From the NCBI GenBank assembly GCA_949298985.1, contig CASFYV010000005.1, positions 1 to 64,000 of the forward strand: a stretch of 64,000 bases of DNA. The letters are read 5' to 3'. The position numbers and the translations under genes were made by a program. This document shows positions 51,694 to 60,616 of this stretch, piece by piece. Position 1 is the stretch's first letter; each line of letters begins with the position of its first letter. The notes below the pieces were generated by a model. It made no database searches, was not told the origin of the DNA, and saw nothing but the letters and a program-made list of their open reading frames with translations. The stretch comes from an uncultured bacterium. Lineage in GTDB: Bacteria; Cyanobacteriota; Vampirovibrionia; Gastranaerophilales; Gastranaerophilaceae.

Positions 51694-53145
51694 CTATTTC
51701 TTTGTCGCCGTTATTACGGTCCAAGAACCGATTTTATCGACTTTATAATTTGTGTATTCATTATTTAATTCTTTTATTAAAGAATTTTTTATAATTGAAA
51801 ATGTCATAAACATTTCCGGTATTTTAGGATTATTTTTGTTTAATTTTATAAAATCATCATCAAAAAAAGAAACACTGTCTAGAAAAACTACAGAAATCGT
51901 TTCATTTTTATATATGTCTTTTAGTATTAAATTTGGGTTTTCAAGGTAATCGAAACGATTAATTTTACTGATGTAGTATGTATTTCTATTTTTTAGGTTG
52001 ATGTATCTATAAAATCTATTCGGTTCATAGTATGTAAAAATAATTTTATCGGGTGATCTTCTATTAAGAATTTCTCCAACTATTCTGTGTCCTTCTGTTC
52101 TTCTAATTTTTGTTACATAATAAGGGGTGAAAAATGCTATTAAATGGAAGGTTATGAATATTATAAAAAGGGCTAAACCTATTTTTTTTAGTCGAGTAAA
52201 TCCAATTGTTATAAGTAGTATTAATATTGGTAAAATCTCTATTGAATATTTTGTTATAAAAACTATTTTTCCACTGTAGGCTAGAATCGAAAGAGACATT
52301 ATTGTTAATGATGCAATAGTTATAATACCTTTAAAATTTTTTATTCCATATAAAAGACCTGTTATGGCTATTAATGTAGGAATAGTTTGCCAAATAATAT
52401 AATTTTTATTATAGAAAAACACGGTTGGAGCGTTTATGTTATTTGTGAGTATCGGAGAAAAATAGTCACTAAAGAGAAATAAAATATTTGTATAGGTAAA
52501 ATGTCCCCACCATTGAGAAGAAGGAAGCATTTTTAATATATTTATTCCTAATGGAATAGTAATTAATATTATTGTTGAAAAAATAATTATAAATTTTTTA
52601 GATAGTTCTTTTTTCTTGTAAATAAGGTAGAGCATATTAAAAAGTATATATATTATTCCTAAATGGTGGGTAAGAATAATAAGAAGATTTGATAGGATGT
52701 ACCCTATTTTATTAAAGTGGGTATTTTCTTTTAAAAGCTTAATCGTGAATAGTAATGAAAGTGTTGAAAATAGGAAAACTAAAGAATAAAATCTGACTTC
52801 TTGGGCATAGTATATTAAAAATGATAAAATAGAAGTTATACTTGCAGCTATTAGTCCAGTTTTTTTAGAAAATTCTTTTCCAACAAGGTACATGATTAGT
52901 ATGCTTAAAAATGATGGAATGACAGAACTTAGTCTTAATATTAGGTCGGAATTTTTAGCAAAAATTTTTAAATAAAAGTAATAAAGAGGCATATGGCATT
53001 GTTTTATTATTTCTTGAAAAAAACCTTCTTTAAAAGGGGTTTGAGCGACAAACCAGCTTACATATTCGTCATTCCAAAGACCTTCAGGTTTATTAATAAA
53101 ACTAAGTCTAAGTAGTAAACCAATAAAAAGAATAATAAAAAACAA
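51694..53145 (-). CDS. GT39-type (ArnT/PMT-like) membrane glycosyltransferase
   Basis: A 483-residue protein with about 9-11 hydrophobic segments. The first periplasmic loop carries GLWNDEYVSWFVAQ, with the acidic pair that is catalytic in GT39/GT83 enzymes. The motif CHMPLYYFYLKIF and VIPSFLSILIMYLVGKEF follow. A soluble C-terminal part spans about residues 355-483. Members transfer sugars from polyprenyl-phosphate donors to lipid A, glycan or protein. The divergent GT2 gene probably makes the polyprenyl-phosphate sugar. Translation starts at TTG with GGGGAG upstream. Confidence 0.82.
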   Translation of the reverse strand: MFFIILFIGLLLRLSFINKPEGLWNDEYVSWFVAQTPFKEGFFQEIIKQCHMPLYYFYLKIFAKNSDLILRLSSVIPSFLSILIMYLVGKEFSKKTGLIAASITSILSFLIYYAQEVRFYSLVFLFSTLSLLFTIKLLKENTHFNKIGYILSNLLIILTHHLGIIYILFNMLYLIYKKKELSKKFIIIFSTIILITIPLGINILKMLPSSQWWGHFTYTNILFLFSDYFSPILTNNINAPTVFFYNKNYIIWQTIPTLIAITGLLYGIKNFKGIITIASLTIMSLSILAYSGKIVFITKYSIEILPILILLITIGFTRLKKIGLALFIIFITFHLIAFFTPYYVTKIRRTEGHRIVGEILNRRSPDKIIFTYYEPNRFYRYINLKNRNTYYISKINRFDYLENPNLILKDIYKNETISVVFLDSVSFFDDDFIKLNKNNPKIPEMFMTFSIIKNSLIKELNNEYTNYKVDKIGSWTVITATKK

Positions 53146-53169
53146 CTTGCTCCCCTTATCTTATTTATA

Positions 53170-53175
53170 TATAAT
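53170..53175 (+). promoter_or_regulatory. Candidate -10 of a leaderless promoter for the GT2 gene
   Basis: TATAAT lies 7 nt before the ATG at 53183, so transcription should begin at or next to the start codon. The whole space to the divergent GT39 gene is only 37 bp. Confidence 0.45.
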
Positions 53176-53182
53176 ATTTTAC

Positions 53183-54121
53183 ATGACAAAGCTTATTATT
53201 CAAATACCTTGTTATAATGAAGAGGAAACGCTTTTAACAACTTTAAATGCTCTTCCTAAAAAGGTTGAAGGAATTGATAACATAGAGGTTTTAGTAATAG
53301 ATGACGGTTCTATTGATAGTTCGGCTGAAATTGCTAAAAGTTGGGGGGCAAGTGTTTTAGAGATAAAACCTAATAGAGGTTTAGCGAATGCTTTTAGATT
53401 AGGTTTACAGGAAGCTTTGAGATTAGGAGCTGATATTATAGTAAATACCGATGCTGATAATCAGTATTGTGCAGATGATATTGGTAAGTTAGTAAAACCT
53501 TTGTTAAGAGGGGAAGCTGATATTACTATCGGAGCAAGGGATATATTTTCTATAAAAGATTTTTCGCCGATAAAAAAGGTATTTCAAAAATTTGGTTCTG
53601 CCGTATTAAGATTATTATCTTCTACAAAAGTTGAAGATGCTCCTAGTGGTTTTAGGGCGTTTACGAAAGATGCAGCTTTGAAATTGAATGTTTTTGATAA
53701 TTATACTTATACGATGGAAACTTTGTTGCAAGCAAATGTTAAAGATTTAAAAATCGTATCCGTTCCAATAAGAGTGAATCCAAAGTTGAGAGATTCTAAA
53801 TTAGTGAAAAATATTTTTGATTATATTTTTAAGTCTATGAAAACTACTATTCGTATGTTCATAGTATATAGACCTTTTAGATTTTTTATATCTTTAGCTT
53901 TTTTGATAGCTTTATTGGGCGTTTTTTGGGTTTTGAGGTTTGTTTATTTTTATTTTATTGGTGCTGGTAACGGGCATGTTCAGTCTTTGATTTTTGCAGC
54001 AATTTTTTTGCTTTCTTCAGTGCAGTTATCTATTATTGCAATATTAGGGGATTTGCTTTCTGTTAATAGAAAATTATTGGAAGATATCCAAATAAGAATT
54101 AAAAAATTAGAACTTAAATAA
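53183..54121 (+). CDS. GT2 polyprenyl-phosphate glycosyltransferase (DPM1/GtrB-like)
   Basis: 312 residues. The GT-A domain starts MTKLIIQIPCYNEEETLL and has VLVIDDGSIDSS, then NRGLANAFRLGL, and NTDADNQY with the metal-binding aspartates. EDAPSGFRAFTKDAA is the DPM1-type acceptor motif. Two membrane segments close the protein (about 235-262 and 270-295). It makes a polyprenyl-phosphate-linked sugar, a fit substrate for the neighbouring GT39 protein. The frame is open 12 codons upstream, but this ATG matches the family. Confidence 0.88.
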   Translation: MTKLIIQIPCYNEEETLLTTLNALPKKVEGIDNIEVLVIDDGSIDSSAEIAKSWGASVLEIKPNRGLANAFRLGLQEALRLGADIIVNTDADNQYCADDIGKLVKPLLRGEADITIGARDIFSIKDFSPIKKVFQKFGSAVLRLLSSTKVEDAPSGFRAFTKDAALKLNVFDNYTYTMETLLQANVKDLKIVSVPIRVNPKLRDSKLVKNIFDYIFKSMKTTIRMFIVYRPFRFFISLAFLIALLGVFWVLRFVYFYFIGAGNGHVQSLIFAAIFLLSSVQLSIIAILGDLLSVNRKLLEDIQIRIKKLELK

Positions 54122-54127
54122 AAAGAA

Positions 54128-54155
54128 AAAACCACTATAAAGAAGTGGCTAAAGA
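54128..54155 (-). terminator. Intrinsic terminator of the second 'MGMAASQAR' gene
   Basis: On the minus strand, CCACT and AGTGG form a short stem followed by TTTTTTC. Confidence 0.6.
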
Positions 54156-54186
54156 AAAGGGAAAAAGGGAATATTTGTTATATAAC

Positions 54187-55341
54187 TTAACTAAAGATAC
54201 CAAAAGTTCTTTCAACGTTATCATCACGAACTTGTTTAATTGAATCCATTTCTGTAGTAATAGATGATCTTTCTGTTTCTAATTTACTTAAGTCTTGATC
54301 ATATTTAGTATCTTTATCATTTATTTTATCTAATTCATATTCATATTCAGCTTCAGCTTTTTTTAAGTTAGCATCGTCTTGAACTTCAACAAGCATATTT
54401 TCGTTTGTACTTGTTGCTACATTTGTTTGAGACCAATTTTTCCCGTCGAAATATTCTATAACAACTCGACCAGCTTCAACCATATTATTAAACCAAGCAT
54501 TTCCGTTTTCTCCGGATTCACATTGTGGAGGTATTGAAGTGCAGCCGCCTTTAGCTTGTATTTCTTCAAATAAATTAGCGTAAAAATTAAATTCATCTAG
54601 AGGAAAATCTTCCGGAAATGTTTCATCATATTCTGGTGGGTCTTGAGGAGCTTGCTTATCTCTTCTCATATATTCATAAATATCTTTTCGGATTTCTGCA
54701 TTATTATATAGTGCATCTCTGAAAGTTTGTAAAGTTTGTTTTTGTAAATCTTTGTCATCACCGCTCATAGCTTCTTGTAAAGCGTCATATTCAGTGCTAA
54801 CTTTATCAGAATGGATTTTATATGCGTATCTTTCAGCATCTGTCATGAATAAGTTGCTATCACCATCTCCATAATCAATACTATCTTGTAAATTTCCAAT
54901 GCCGATTTCTGTTCCTTGACCATATGCTCCTAGAGATAAATCTACGTCATTATAACTAAATGAACGTCCCATTCCTATCATTGCCCAAGCAAATGAATAT
55001 TTGTCACTATTGGAAAATTCATTATATATTTTTTCTGCTTCTTCTGTTACGTAAACTTTACCTGTTTTTGAATCTATTAAAGAATAATTTTTAGTTCTAT
55101 TAGGATTATAACCGCATAAAGTAGAAAAATTTGCATCTATAAAACTTTTTGTTCCATCACTATTCATGTACGCTACTTGAATTTTTGTAGCATCTAATGC
55201 GTCACAATAATCTTGATACAACTCATCTTTTTGAGTTGACAAAGCTATTTTTTGATTCATGACGTTTTGAGCTTTATACTCTACGTCATGGAGTCTACTC
55301 GTTAGAGTCAATAATCTAGCTTGTGATGCTGCCATTCCCAT
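54187..55341 (-). CDS. 'MGMAASQAR' family protein, copy 2
   Basis: A 384-residue protein sharing its ends with the gene at 5511-6818. It starts MGMAASQARLLTLTSRLHDV and closes with a helical segment containing TEMDSIKQVRDDNVERTFGIFS (given here in part). The middle is Asp/Tyr-rich and different in sequence. It has CTSIPPQCESGENG as a possible disulfide loop and WFNNMVEAGRVVIEYFDGKNW. No signal peptide. It has a long AT-rich leader, an AAGGA about 13 nt before the ATG and its own terminator. The shared ends suggest that they assemble or are exported by the same machinery. Confidence 0.8.
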   Translation of the reverse strand: MGMAASQARLLTLTSRLHDVEYKAQNVMNQKIALSTQKDELYQDYCDALDATKIQVAYMNSDGTKSFIDANFSTLCGYNPNRTKNYSLIDSKTGKVYVTEEAEKIYNEFSNSDKYSFAWAMIGMGRSFSYNDVDLSLGAYGQGTEIGIGNLQDSIDYGDGDSNLFMTDAERYAYKIHSDKVSTEYDALQEAMSGDDKDLQKQTLQTFRDALYNNAEIRKDIYEYMRRDKQAPQDPPEYDETFPEDFPLDEFNFYANLFEEIQAKGGCTSIPPQCESGENGNAWFNNMVEAGRVVIEYFDGKNWSQTNVATSTNENMLVEVQDDANLKKAEAEYEYELDKINDKDTKYDQDLSKLETERSSITTEMDSIKQVRDDNVERTFGIFS

Positions 55342-55471
55342 AGTATTTGTAACGTCCTTATATTTTTCCCTTGTTAATATTTTTTACGGCATTTTTTCGA
55401 AAAAACTTTAAAATTTTTATAGAAATATTTACAAAAATTTACATTATGATATTATTTAAGAATATATTTCT

Positions 55472-55580
55472 CAAAAAAAACGAAAAGCCGCAATCTGTTG
55501 CGGCGTTAACTCACGTTAGATAAAGGAGTGGAGGAGAAAATAAAGAAAAGAGATTATATCTGACTAATTCCACAATTTAT
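55472..55580 (-). ncRNA. Candidate small RNA with anti-Shine-Dalgarno-like stretch
   Basis: The 357-bp space 55342-55698 has no gene. On the minus strand, GCCGCA and TGCGGC (55487-55504) form a perfect 6-bp stem with a 6-nt loop, followed by TTTTCGTTTTTTTT, a good terminator with no coding gene in front of it. Upstream lies a pyrimidine-rich stretch (TTTTCTCCTCCACTCCTTTA) complementary to ribosome-binding sites, and a plausible promoter (TTGTAA, 18 nt, TTATAA) near 55585-55615. This layout fits a trans-acting small RNA of about 90 nt. Confidence 0.4.
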
Positions 55581-55665
55581 ATATTTATAACATATTGGAT
55601 ATATATTGTTACAAAATTTAATATTTTGTGTAATATTTATTTTATACTTATAAATTTGTTTATAG

Positions 55666-55671
55666 TATAAT
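55666..55671 (+). promoter_or_regulatory. -10 element upstream of dapB
   Basis: A perfect TATAAT 27 nt before the dapB ATG. The -35 region is AT-rich without a clear hexamer. GGGAGG serves as the ribosome-binding site. Confidence 0.45.
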
Positions 55672-55698
55672 TACAGTACCTATAGAGGGAGGTTTGAT

Positions 55699-56445
55699 AT
55701 GGTTAATGTAGCTGTATGTGGTGCAAATGGAAAAATGGGACAAGAAGTTGTAAAGGCAGTAAGTGCATCAAAAGACCTTACTCTTGTTGCGAAAATAGAT
55801 ATTTATAATGGAGAATTTGTTTCTATAAAGGATGCCTGCGAAACTGTTAAAATAGATGTTTTAATTGATTTTACCCAGCCTAAGTCAATATATGAAAATG
55901 CTTTATTTTGTTTGAATAATGGTATAAATATTGTTATTGGGACAACTGGGTTAAGTGATGATGAAATAGAAGTTTTGAAAAGTTTATCAGAAGAGAAATG
56001 TTTAGGTTGTTTAATAGCTCCGAATTTTTCAACGGGTGCAGTTTTGATGATGAAATTTGCACAGATGGCTTCAAAATATTTTGATAATGCAGAAATAATA
56101 GAATTGCATCATAATCAAAAAAAAGATGCTCCTTCCGGCACAGCTGTAAAAACTGCTTTAATGATGGCTAGTGAAAATACTAATTTTACTACGGGTAATT
56201 GTTCTGAAGTTGAAACTATAAAAGGAGCAAGAGGGGCTAATTCATATAATAATATACATATTCATTCTGTAAGAATGCCTGGTTATATAGCTTCTCAAGA
56301 AGTGATATTAGGAGCTAGTGGTCAGATTTTAACGATAAGACACGATTCTATGAACAGGGAATGTTATATGGATGGTGTCTTAAGAGCTGTTAGATATGTT
56401 ATTGATAATAAAAGTTTTGTATACGGTTTAGAAAATATTCTTTAA
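55699..56445 (+). CDS. dapB: 4-hydroxy-tetrahydrodipicolinate reductase
   Basis: 248 residues. NAD(P)-binding VAVCGANGKMGQEV at the N-terminus, then VLIDFTQPKSIYEN and VIGTTGLSD. The catalytic segment EIIELHHNQKKDAPSGTAVKTA holds the His-His and Lys residues. The C-terminus has IHIHSVRMPGYIASQEVILG. It acts in the diaminopimelate/lysine pathway after DapA. The asd gene follows after 8 nt, and lysC is elsewhere in the window; together they cover several early lysine-pathway steps. Confidence 0.96.
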   Translation: MVNVAVCGANGKMGQEVVKAVSASKDLTLVAKIDIYNGEFVSIKDACETVKIDVLIDFTQPKSIYENALFCLNNGINIVIGTTGLSDDEIEVLKSLSEEKCLGCLIAPNFSTGAVLMMKFAQMASKYFDNAEIIELHHNQKKDAPSGTAVKTALMMASENTNFTTGNCSEVETIKGARGANSYNNIHIHSVRMPGYIASQEVILGASGQILTIRHDSMNRECYMDGVLRAVRYVIDNKSFVYGLENIL

Positions 56446-56453
56446 AAGGAGAA

Positions 56454-57470
56454 ATGATGAGAAAGCCAAGAATAGCTATTTTAGGAGCAACAGGTGTTGT
56501 TGGAAGAGAGATTACAAAAATTACTGAAGAGTTAAATGTTGAATTTGAAAGTATTAAGTTCTTATCAAGTGCTAAAAGTGCCGGATCAAAAATTACTTTT
56601 AAAGGAAAAGAATATACTGTTGAAGAGGCTACTCCGGAAATCTTTGATAATATAGATATCGTTATGGCTTCAGCAGGTGGTTCAACAAGCCAAAAATTTG
56701 CACCGGAAATAAAAAAACGTGGAGGAGTGATTATTGATAATTCTTCTGCTTTTAGAATGGAAAAAGATGTTCCTTTGGTTATTGCAGGTGTTAACGATGA
56801 AGATTTGAGACTTCATAAAGGTATCATTGCTAATCCAAATTGTTCGACTTCTCAATTAATGTTGGTTTTAGAGCCTTTAAAAGAGTTTGGTATAAAAAGA
56901 TTGATAGTTTCTACTTACCAGGCTGTTTCAGGTGCTGGATTGGCGGCTATAAATGAACTGAGGGAAGATACTGTTGCTAATTTAGAAGGTAAAGCTTTTG
57001 AAAATAAATGTTTTAAAAAGCCTATTTCTTTTAATGTAATTCCTCAGATTGATGTTTTTTGTGAAAATGGATACACAAAAGAAGAAATGAAAGTTGTAAA
57101 TGAAACTAGAAAAATTTTGCATTTAGGAGAGGATACTTTAATTTCTTGTACTGCGGCAAGAGTTCCTGTTTTTAACGGTCATAGTGAAGCTGTTGATATA
57201 GAATTTGAAAAAGAGATTTCTCCAGAAAAAGTTAGGGAAATTTTATCAAGTGCTTATGGGGTTAAAGTTATTGATAATCCAGATAATTTCGAATATCCAA
57301 CAACTAGAGATGCTAGTGGTGTAGATCCGGTTTTTGTTGGACGTATTAGAAAAAATTTAGCTTTTAAAAACGGTATTTCTTTATGGTGTGTTGCTGATAA
57401 TTTAAGAATTGGTGCGGCTTTAAACACTGTAAGAATTTGTAAAAGAGTTATAGAAATGGGGTTGTTCTAA
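56454..57470 (+). CDS. asd: Aspartate-semialdehyde dehydrogenase
   Basis: 338 residues. N-terminal IAILGATGVVGREI binds NADP. Other motifs are FLSSAKSAGSKI, then DNSSAFRMEKDVPLVI, and the catalytic Cys in IANPNCSTSQLM. VSTYQAVSGAG and the C-terminal RVPVFNGHSEAV follow. It makes aspartate semialdehyde from aspartyl phosphate for lysine and threonine/methionine. GGAG lies before two consecutive ATG codons, so the start may be the second one at 56457. Confidence 0.96.
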   Translation: MMRKPRIAILGATGVVGREITKITEELNVEFESIKFLSSAKSAGSKITFKGKEYTVEEATPEIFDNIDIVMASAGGSTSQKFAPEIKKRGGVIIDNSSAFRMEKDVPLVIAGVNDEDLRLHKGIIANPNCSTSQLMLVLEPLKEFGIKRLIVSTYQAVSGAGLAAINELREDTVANLEGKAFENKCFKKPISFNVIPQIDVFCENGYTKEEMKVVNETRKILHLGEDTLISCTAARVPVFNGHSEAVDIEFEKEISPEKVREILSSAYGVKVIDNPDNFEYPTTRDASGVDPVFVGRIRKNLAFKNGISLWCVADNLRIGAALNTVRICKRVIEMGLF

Positions 57471-57471
57471 T

Positions 57472-57690
57472 ATGAAGATTTTGAATGTTAGTGCTAAAAA
57501 TATAAAGATTAAACCTACAGAGAGAAAAATTAAAAAATCAGAGGAAGTTTTATCTCAAGTCAGTGATAATATATTACCTAAAGAAATGCCTGTAGAAAAA
57601 AAATATGATAATAATATCGAGTATCAAGATATATTTCAATCAATAAAAAATAAAATACAAGTTTCAATTGATAATATGAAGAGGAGATAA
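57472..57690 (+). CDS. Small basic hypothetical protein between asd and rfaE2
   Basis: 72 residues, unknown function. The start MKILNVSAKNIKIKP again shows an M-K-I leader. The rest is charged and probably helical or disordered (RKIKKSEEVLSQVSDN, then IFQSIKNKIQVSIDNMKRR). It starts one base after the asd stop and ends 6 nt before the TTG of the next gene, so it is embedded in the operon. No signal peptide or membrane segment. Confidence 0.6.
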   Translation: MKILNVSAKNIKIKPTERKIKKSEEVLSQVSDNILPKEMPVEKKYDNNIEYQDIFQSIKNKIQVSIDNMKRR

Positions 57691-57696
57691 GTTATT

Positions 57697-58167
57697 TTGG
57701 GTAAATTAGTTTCTCAAAGTGAAATACAATCTATAGTAGAGAGTCAACAAAAGCAGGGAAAGACTTTTGTTGCAACTAATGGGTGTTTTGATATTCTTCA
57801 TGTTGGTCATGTTAGATATCTGCAGAAAACAAAAGCATTAGCAGATTATTCTATTGTAATGTTAAATTCTGATACTTCTGTAAAATCTATAAAAGGACCT
57901 GATAGACCAATAAACAACGAAATAGATAGAGCTGAAATATTATGTGCTTTAAGTTGTGTAGATTATGTGGTAATATTTGAAGAAAAATCTCCAGGATCTT
58001 TATTAGAGAAGTTAAAACCGGATTTTTATACTAAAGGTGCTGATTATACTTTAGACACTCTTCCAGAAAAGGAAATTGTTTTGAGGAATAATATAGAGGT
58101 AAAATTTATAGACTTTGTAGAAGGAAAATCTACAACTAATGTGATAAAAAAGTGTTTAGATAAATAA
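57697..58167 (+). CDS. rfaE2: D-glycero-beta-D-manno-heptose 1-phosphate adenylyltransferase
   Basis: 156 residues, a stand-alone nucleotidyltransferase. TNGCFDILHVGHVRYL contains the HxGH motif, then SVKSIKGPDRPINNEIDRAEILCAL, and YTKGADYTLDTLPE. It makes ADP-heptose for the LPS inner core. In E. coli this activity is the C-terminal half of HldE. TTG start at 57697 with GAGGAG about 9 nt upstream. It leads into lpxD-lpxC-fabZ, linking heptose and lipid A supply. Confidence 0.93.
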   Translation: MGKLVSQSEIQSIVESQQKQGKTFVATNGCFDILHVGHVRYLQKTKALADYSIVMLNSDTSVKSIKGPDRPINNEIDRAEILCALSCVDYVVIFEEKSPGSLLEKLKPDFYTKGADYTLDTLPEKEIVLRNNIEVKFIDFVEGKSTTNVIKKCLDK

Positions 58168-58178
58168 AGGAGTGTATT

Positions 58179-59273
58179 ATGAAAACTTTTACATTGGAAC
58201 AGATAGCACAGATTGCTGGTGGAATGCTTTCAAAAGCAAAGGATGTTGCCATTACAAAGATAGCACCGCCATTGTTGGCAGATGAGAATACTTTAGCATT
58301 GGCTTTGAGTGAAGAAGAAATTGCTAATTTATCCAAAACAAAAGCTTCAGCAGCATTAGTGCCGTTAGGTGTTAATATAGAAGGGTTTTCAACTATTGAA
58401 GTAGAAAGACCTCGTTTAGCAATGATGAAGTTAATAACAATGTTTTATGAAGAGCCTCATGTAAATTCAGGAATTCATCCTAGTGCAACAGTTCATCCTT
58501 CTGCAAAAATTGGACAAAATGTTTCTTTAGGGCCAAATGTTGTGATAGGTGAAAATGCTCAAATAGGAGATAATTCAAAAATTTTAGCAAATTGCTATAT
58601 TGGAAATGGCGCTGTTATTGGTAATGATTGCTTCTTTCACCCATCAGTTTGTGTAGGAGATAGAGTAAAAGTCGGAAGTAAGGTTATTTTACATCATGGA
58701 GTATCATTAGGGGCAGATGGTTTTAGTTTTGTAACTGAAAATCCTAATAATATTGAACAAGCAAGAAAAGATGGTGAAATAAAAGAGAATAATGTTGAAC
58801 AAGTTATTTTTAAAATTCCATCAATTGGTTCTGTAGAAATTGGTAATAATGTTGAAATAGGTGCTAATACCGCAATAGATAGAGGTACTATTGAAAATAC
58901 TGTTATAGGTGATAATACTAAAATTGATGATTTAGTTATGATTGGTCATAATTGCCGTATTGGTAAAGGTTGTATGATTGTATCACAAGTGGGAATTGCT
59001 GGTAGTTGTGTAATTGGTGATAGAGTAGTAATTGCTGGTCAAGCAGGTCTTGCGGATCATATTAGTATTGGCGATGATACAATTATTGCTGCACAAGCCG
59101 GGGTAACAAAGAGTTTCCCTGAAAAATCTATCGTTGTAGGAGCTCCTGCTGTTCCTAGAAAAGAGTTTATTAAGCAGCTTAAGATTATGAAGGATGCTGG
59201 AGATTTAATTGCTAAATTTAAAAAATATGAACCACTTTTAAAATCTTTTGAAGAAGGAGCTTCTGAAAATTAA
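58179..59273 (+). CDS. lpxD: UDP-3-O-acylglucosamine N-acyltransferase
   Basis: 364 residues. N-terminal uridine-binding domain (IAQIAGGMLSKAKDVAITKI), then a left-handed beta-helix of hexapeptide repeats from about residue 105 (ATVHPSAKIGQNVSLGPNVV). The catalytic histidine is in MIGHNCRIGKGCMIVSQVGIAG-like sequence (given in part), and a helical C-terminus follows. It adds the N-linked acyl chain in lipid A synthesis. AAAGGAG precedes the ATG, and its stop overlaps the lpxC start by one base. Confidence 0.95.
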   Translation: MKTFTLEQIAQIAGGMLSKAKDVAITKIAPPLLADENTLALALSEEEIANLSKTKASAALVPLGVNIEGFSTIEVERPRLAMMKLITMFYEEPHVNSGIHPSATVHPSAKIGQNVSLGPNVVIGENAQIGDNSKILANCYIGNGAVIGNDCFFHPSVCVGDRVKVGSKVILHHGVSLGADGFSFVTENPNNIEQARKDGEIKENNVEQVIFKIPSIGSVEIGNNVEIGANTAIDRGTIENTVIGDNTKIDDLVMIGHNCRIGKGCMIVSQVGIAGSCVIGDRVVIAGQAGLADHISIGDDTIIAAQAGVTKSFPEKSIVVGAPAVPRKEFIKQLKIMKDAGDLIAKFKKYEPLLKSFEEGASEN

Positions 59274-60109
59274 TGGGTACTATTAAATCTGAAATTAAAA
59301 CATCCGGTAAAGGGTTAATGAAAAACCGTAATTGTGAGGTTATTATAAAACCTTCAAGAGGTGGTAATATTAGAATTTTTTCAAAAGGTTCTGAGGTCCC
59401 TTTTAATGTGAGTATAGATAATTTATATTCTACGGATCACTGTGTAACTTTATGTAGTAAAGAACACCGAACTTTGTTAGGTGATTATAAATATAAAGTT
59501 ATGCTTTGTGAACATTTTGTTGCCGCGTGTGCAATTTGTGGAATAGATTCTATAGATGTATATCTTTCAGAAGTAGAAATGCCTATTTTTGATGGTAGTT
59601 CAAAAGTTTGGGTAGATTTATTTAAAAATGCAGGAATAGAAGATGTAAATAAGGATTTATATACTGTTTCAGAACCTGTTTATTATTTGAATGGTAAGAC
59701 AAGTCTTGTTATTCTACCTGATAAAGAACTTCGTATAACATATGGTGTGAATTATGATCATCCTGATTTAACTCGTTGCTGGGTTACTATGGATAATAAT
59801 AATTTAGAAGAAATTATCGAAGCGAGAACTTTTGGTTTTTATAAAGATTTAAAAAAATATCAAATGTTAGGTTTTGCAAAAGGCGTAACAATTGATAATA
59901 CTGTAGGTTTAAAAGATATTGGTTATACTACTGAATTACGTTCAGAGCAAGAACCTATAAAACATAAAATTTTAGATTTAATAGGAGATTTATATTTGGC
60001 AGGAGTTTCTCCTTTAAATTTAAGAGCTCAAATTCTTGTTAAAGAAGCTGGGCATGCTGTTCATACAAAAGTTGCTCAAATATTAAAGAATAAACTTGTA
60101 AAAATATAA
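59273..60109 (+). CDS. lpxC: UDP-3-O-acyl-N-acetylglucosamine deacetylase
   Basis: 278 residues, a zinc hydrolase. The first zinc His is in MLCEHFVAACAICGID. The EARTFGFY loop follows, and HKILDLIGDLYLAGV carries two more zinc ligands (His, Asp). HAVHTKVAQIL provides the final catalytic His. The first committed step of lipid A synthesis. The N-terminus is KTSGKGLMKNRNCEVIIKPS, near the usual SGxGLHSG form, with LMKNR in place of LHSG. It overlaps lpxD by one base. Confidence 0.93.
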   Translation: MGTIKSEIKTSGKGLMKNRNCEVIIKPSRGGNIRIFSKGSEVPFNVSIDNLYSTDHCVTLCSKEHRTLLGDYKYKVMLCEHFVAACAICGIDSIDVYLSEVEMPIFDGSSKVWVDLFKNAGIEDVNKDLYTVSEPVYYLNGKTSLVILPDKELRITYGVNYDHPDLTRCWVTMDNNNLEEIIEARTFGFYKDLKKYQMLGFAKGVTIDNTVGLKDIGYTTELRSEQEPIKHKILDLIGDLYLAGVSPLNLRAQILVKEAGHAVHTKVAQILKNKLVKI

Positions 60110-60119
60110 GGAGAAAAAT

Positions 60120-60560
60120 ATGTCAGATGAAATAATTACTTTAGATACGATGCAATTAATGGAAATGTTGCCTCATAGATATCCTTTTTTGTTAGTTGAT
60201 AGAATTACAGAATGTGTTCCTGGTAAATATGCAAAAGGATATAAAAATTTGACTATGAATGAAGAATTTTTCCAAGGTCATTTCCCAGGTAATCCTGTAA
60301 TGCCAGGGGTATTGCAATTAGAAGCATTGGCTCAATGTTCAGCACCTGTTTTAATGACTTTGCCTGAATATAAAGGAAAATTGACACTTTATGCTGGTGT
60401 TGATAATGTAAGATTTAAAAATATAGTACGTCCTGGTGACAGGTTTGATATGGTGATTGAACTTGTTAAAGTTAAAGGTCCTATATGTAAGAGCCACGGT
60501 GTTGGATATGTAGATGGAAAAGTTTGCATAGAAGCTGATATGACTGTAGCGTTAAAATAG
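60120..60560 (+). CDS. fabZ: 3-hydroxyacyl-ACP dehydratase FabZ
   Basis: 146 residues, a hot-dog fold enzyme. LPHRYPFLLVDRI, then the catalytic His in FFQGHFPGNPVMPGVLQLEALAQ (given in part) with the catalytic Glu, and RFKNIVRPGDRF. It serves fatty acid elongation and competes with LpxA/LpxD for 3-hydroxyacyl-ACP, which explains its place after lpxC. AAGGAG precedes the ATG. The operon ends here; lpxA is not in the window. Confidence 0.96.
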   Translation: MSDEIITLDTMQLMEMLPHRYPFLLVDRITECVPGKYAKGYKNLTMNEEFFQGHFPGNPVMPGVLQLEALAQCSAPVLMTLPEYKGKLTLYAGVDNVRFKNIVRPGDRFDMVIELVKVKGPICKSHGVGYVDGKVCIEADMTVALK

Positions 60561-60571
60561 TTTTCCATAAT

Positions 60572-60610
60572 AAAAATGCGGGCTTGTTTGAAAAACAAGC
60601 CCGCATTTTT
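60572..60610. terminator. Bidirectional terminator between fabZ and ispF
   Basis: A perfect 18-bp stem (core GCGGGCTTGTTT / AAACAAGCCCGC) with a GAA loop, and A/T-runs on both sides. Confidence 0.92.
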
Positions 60611-60616
60611 ACTTTT

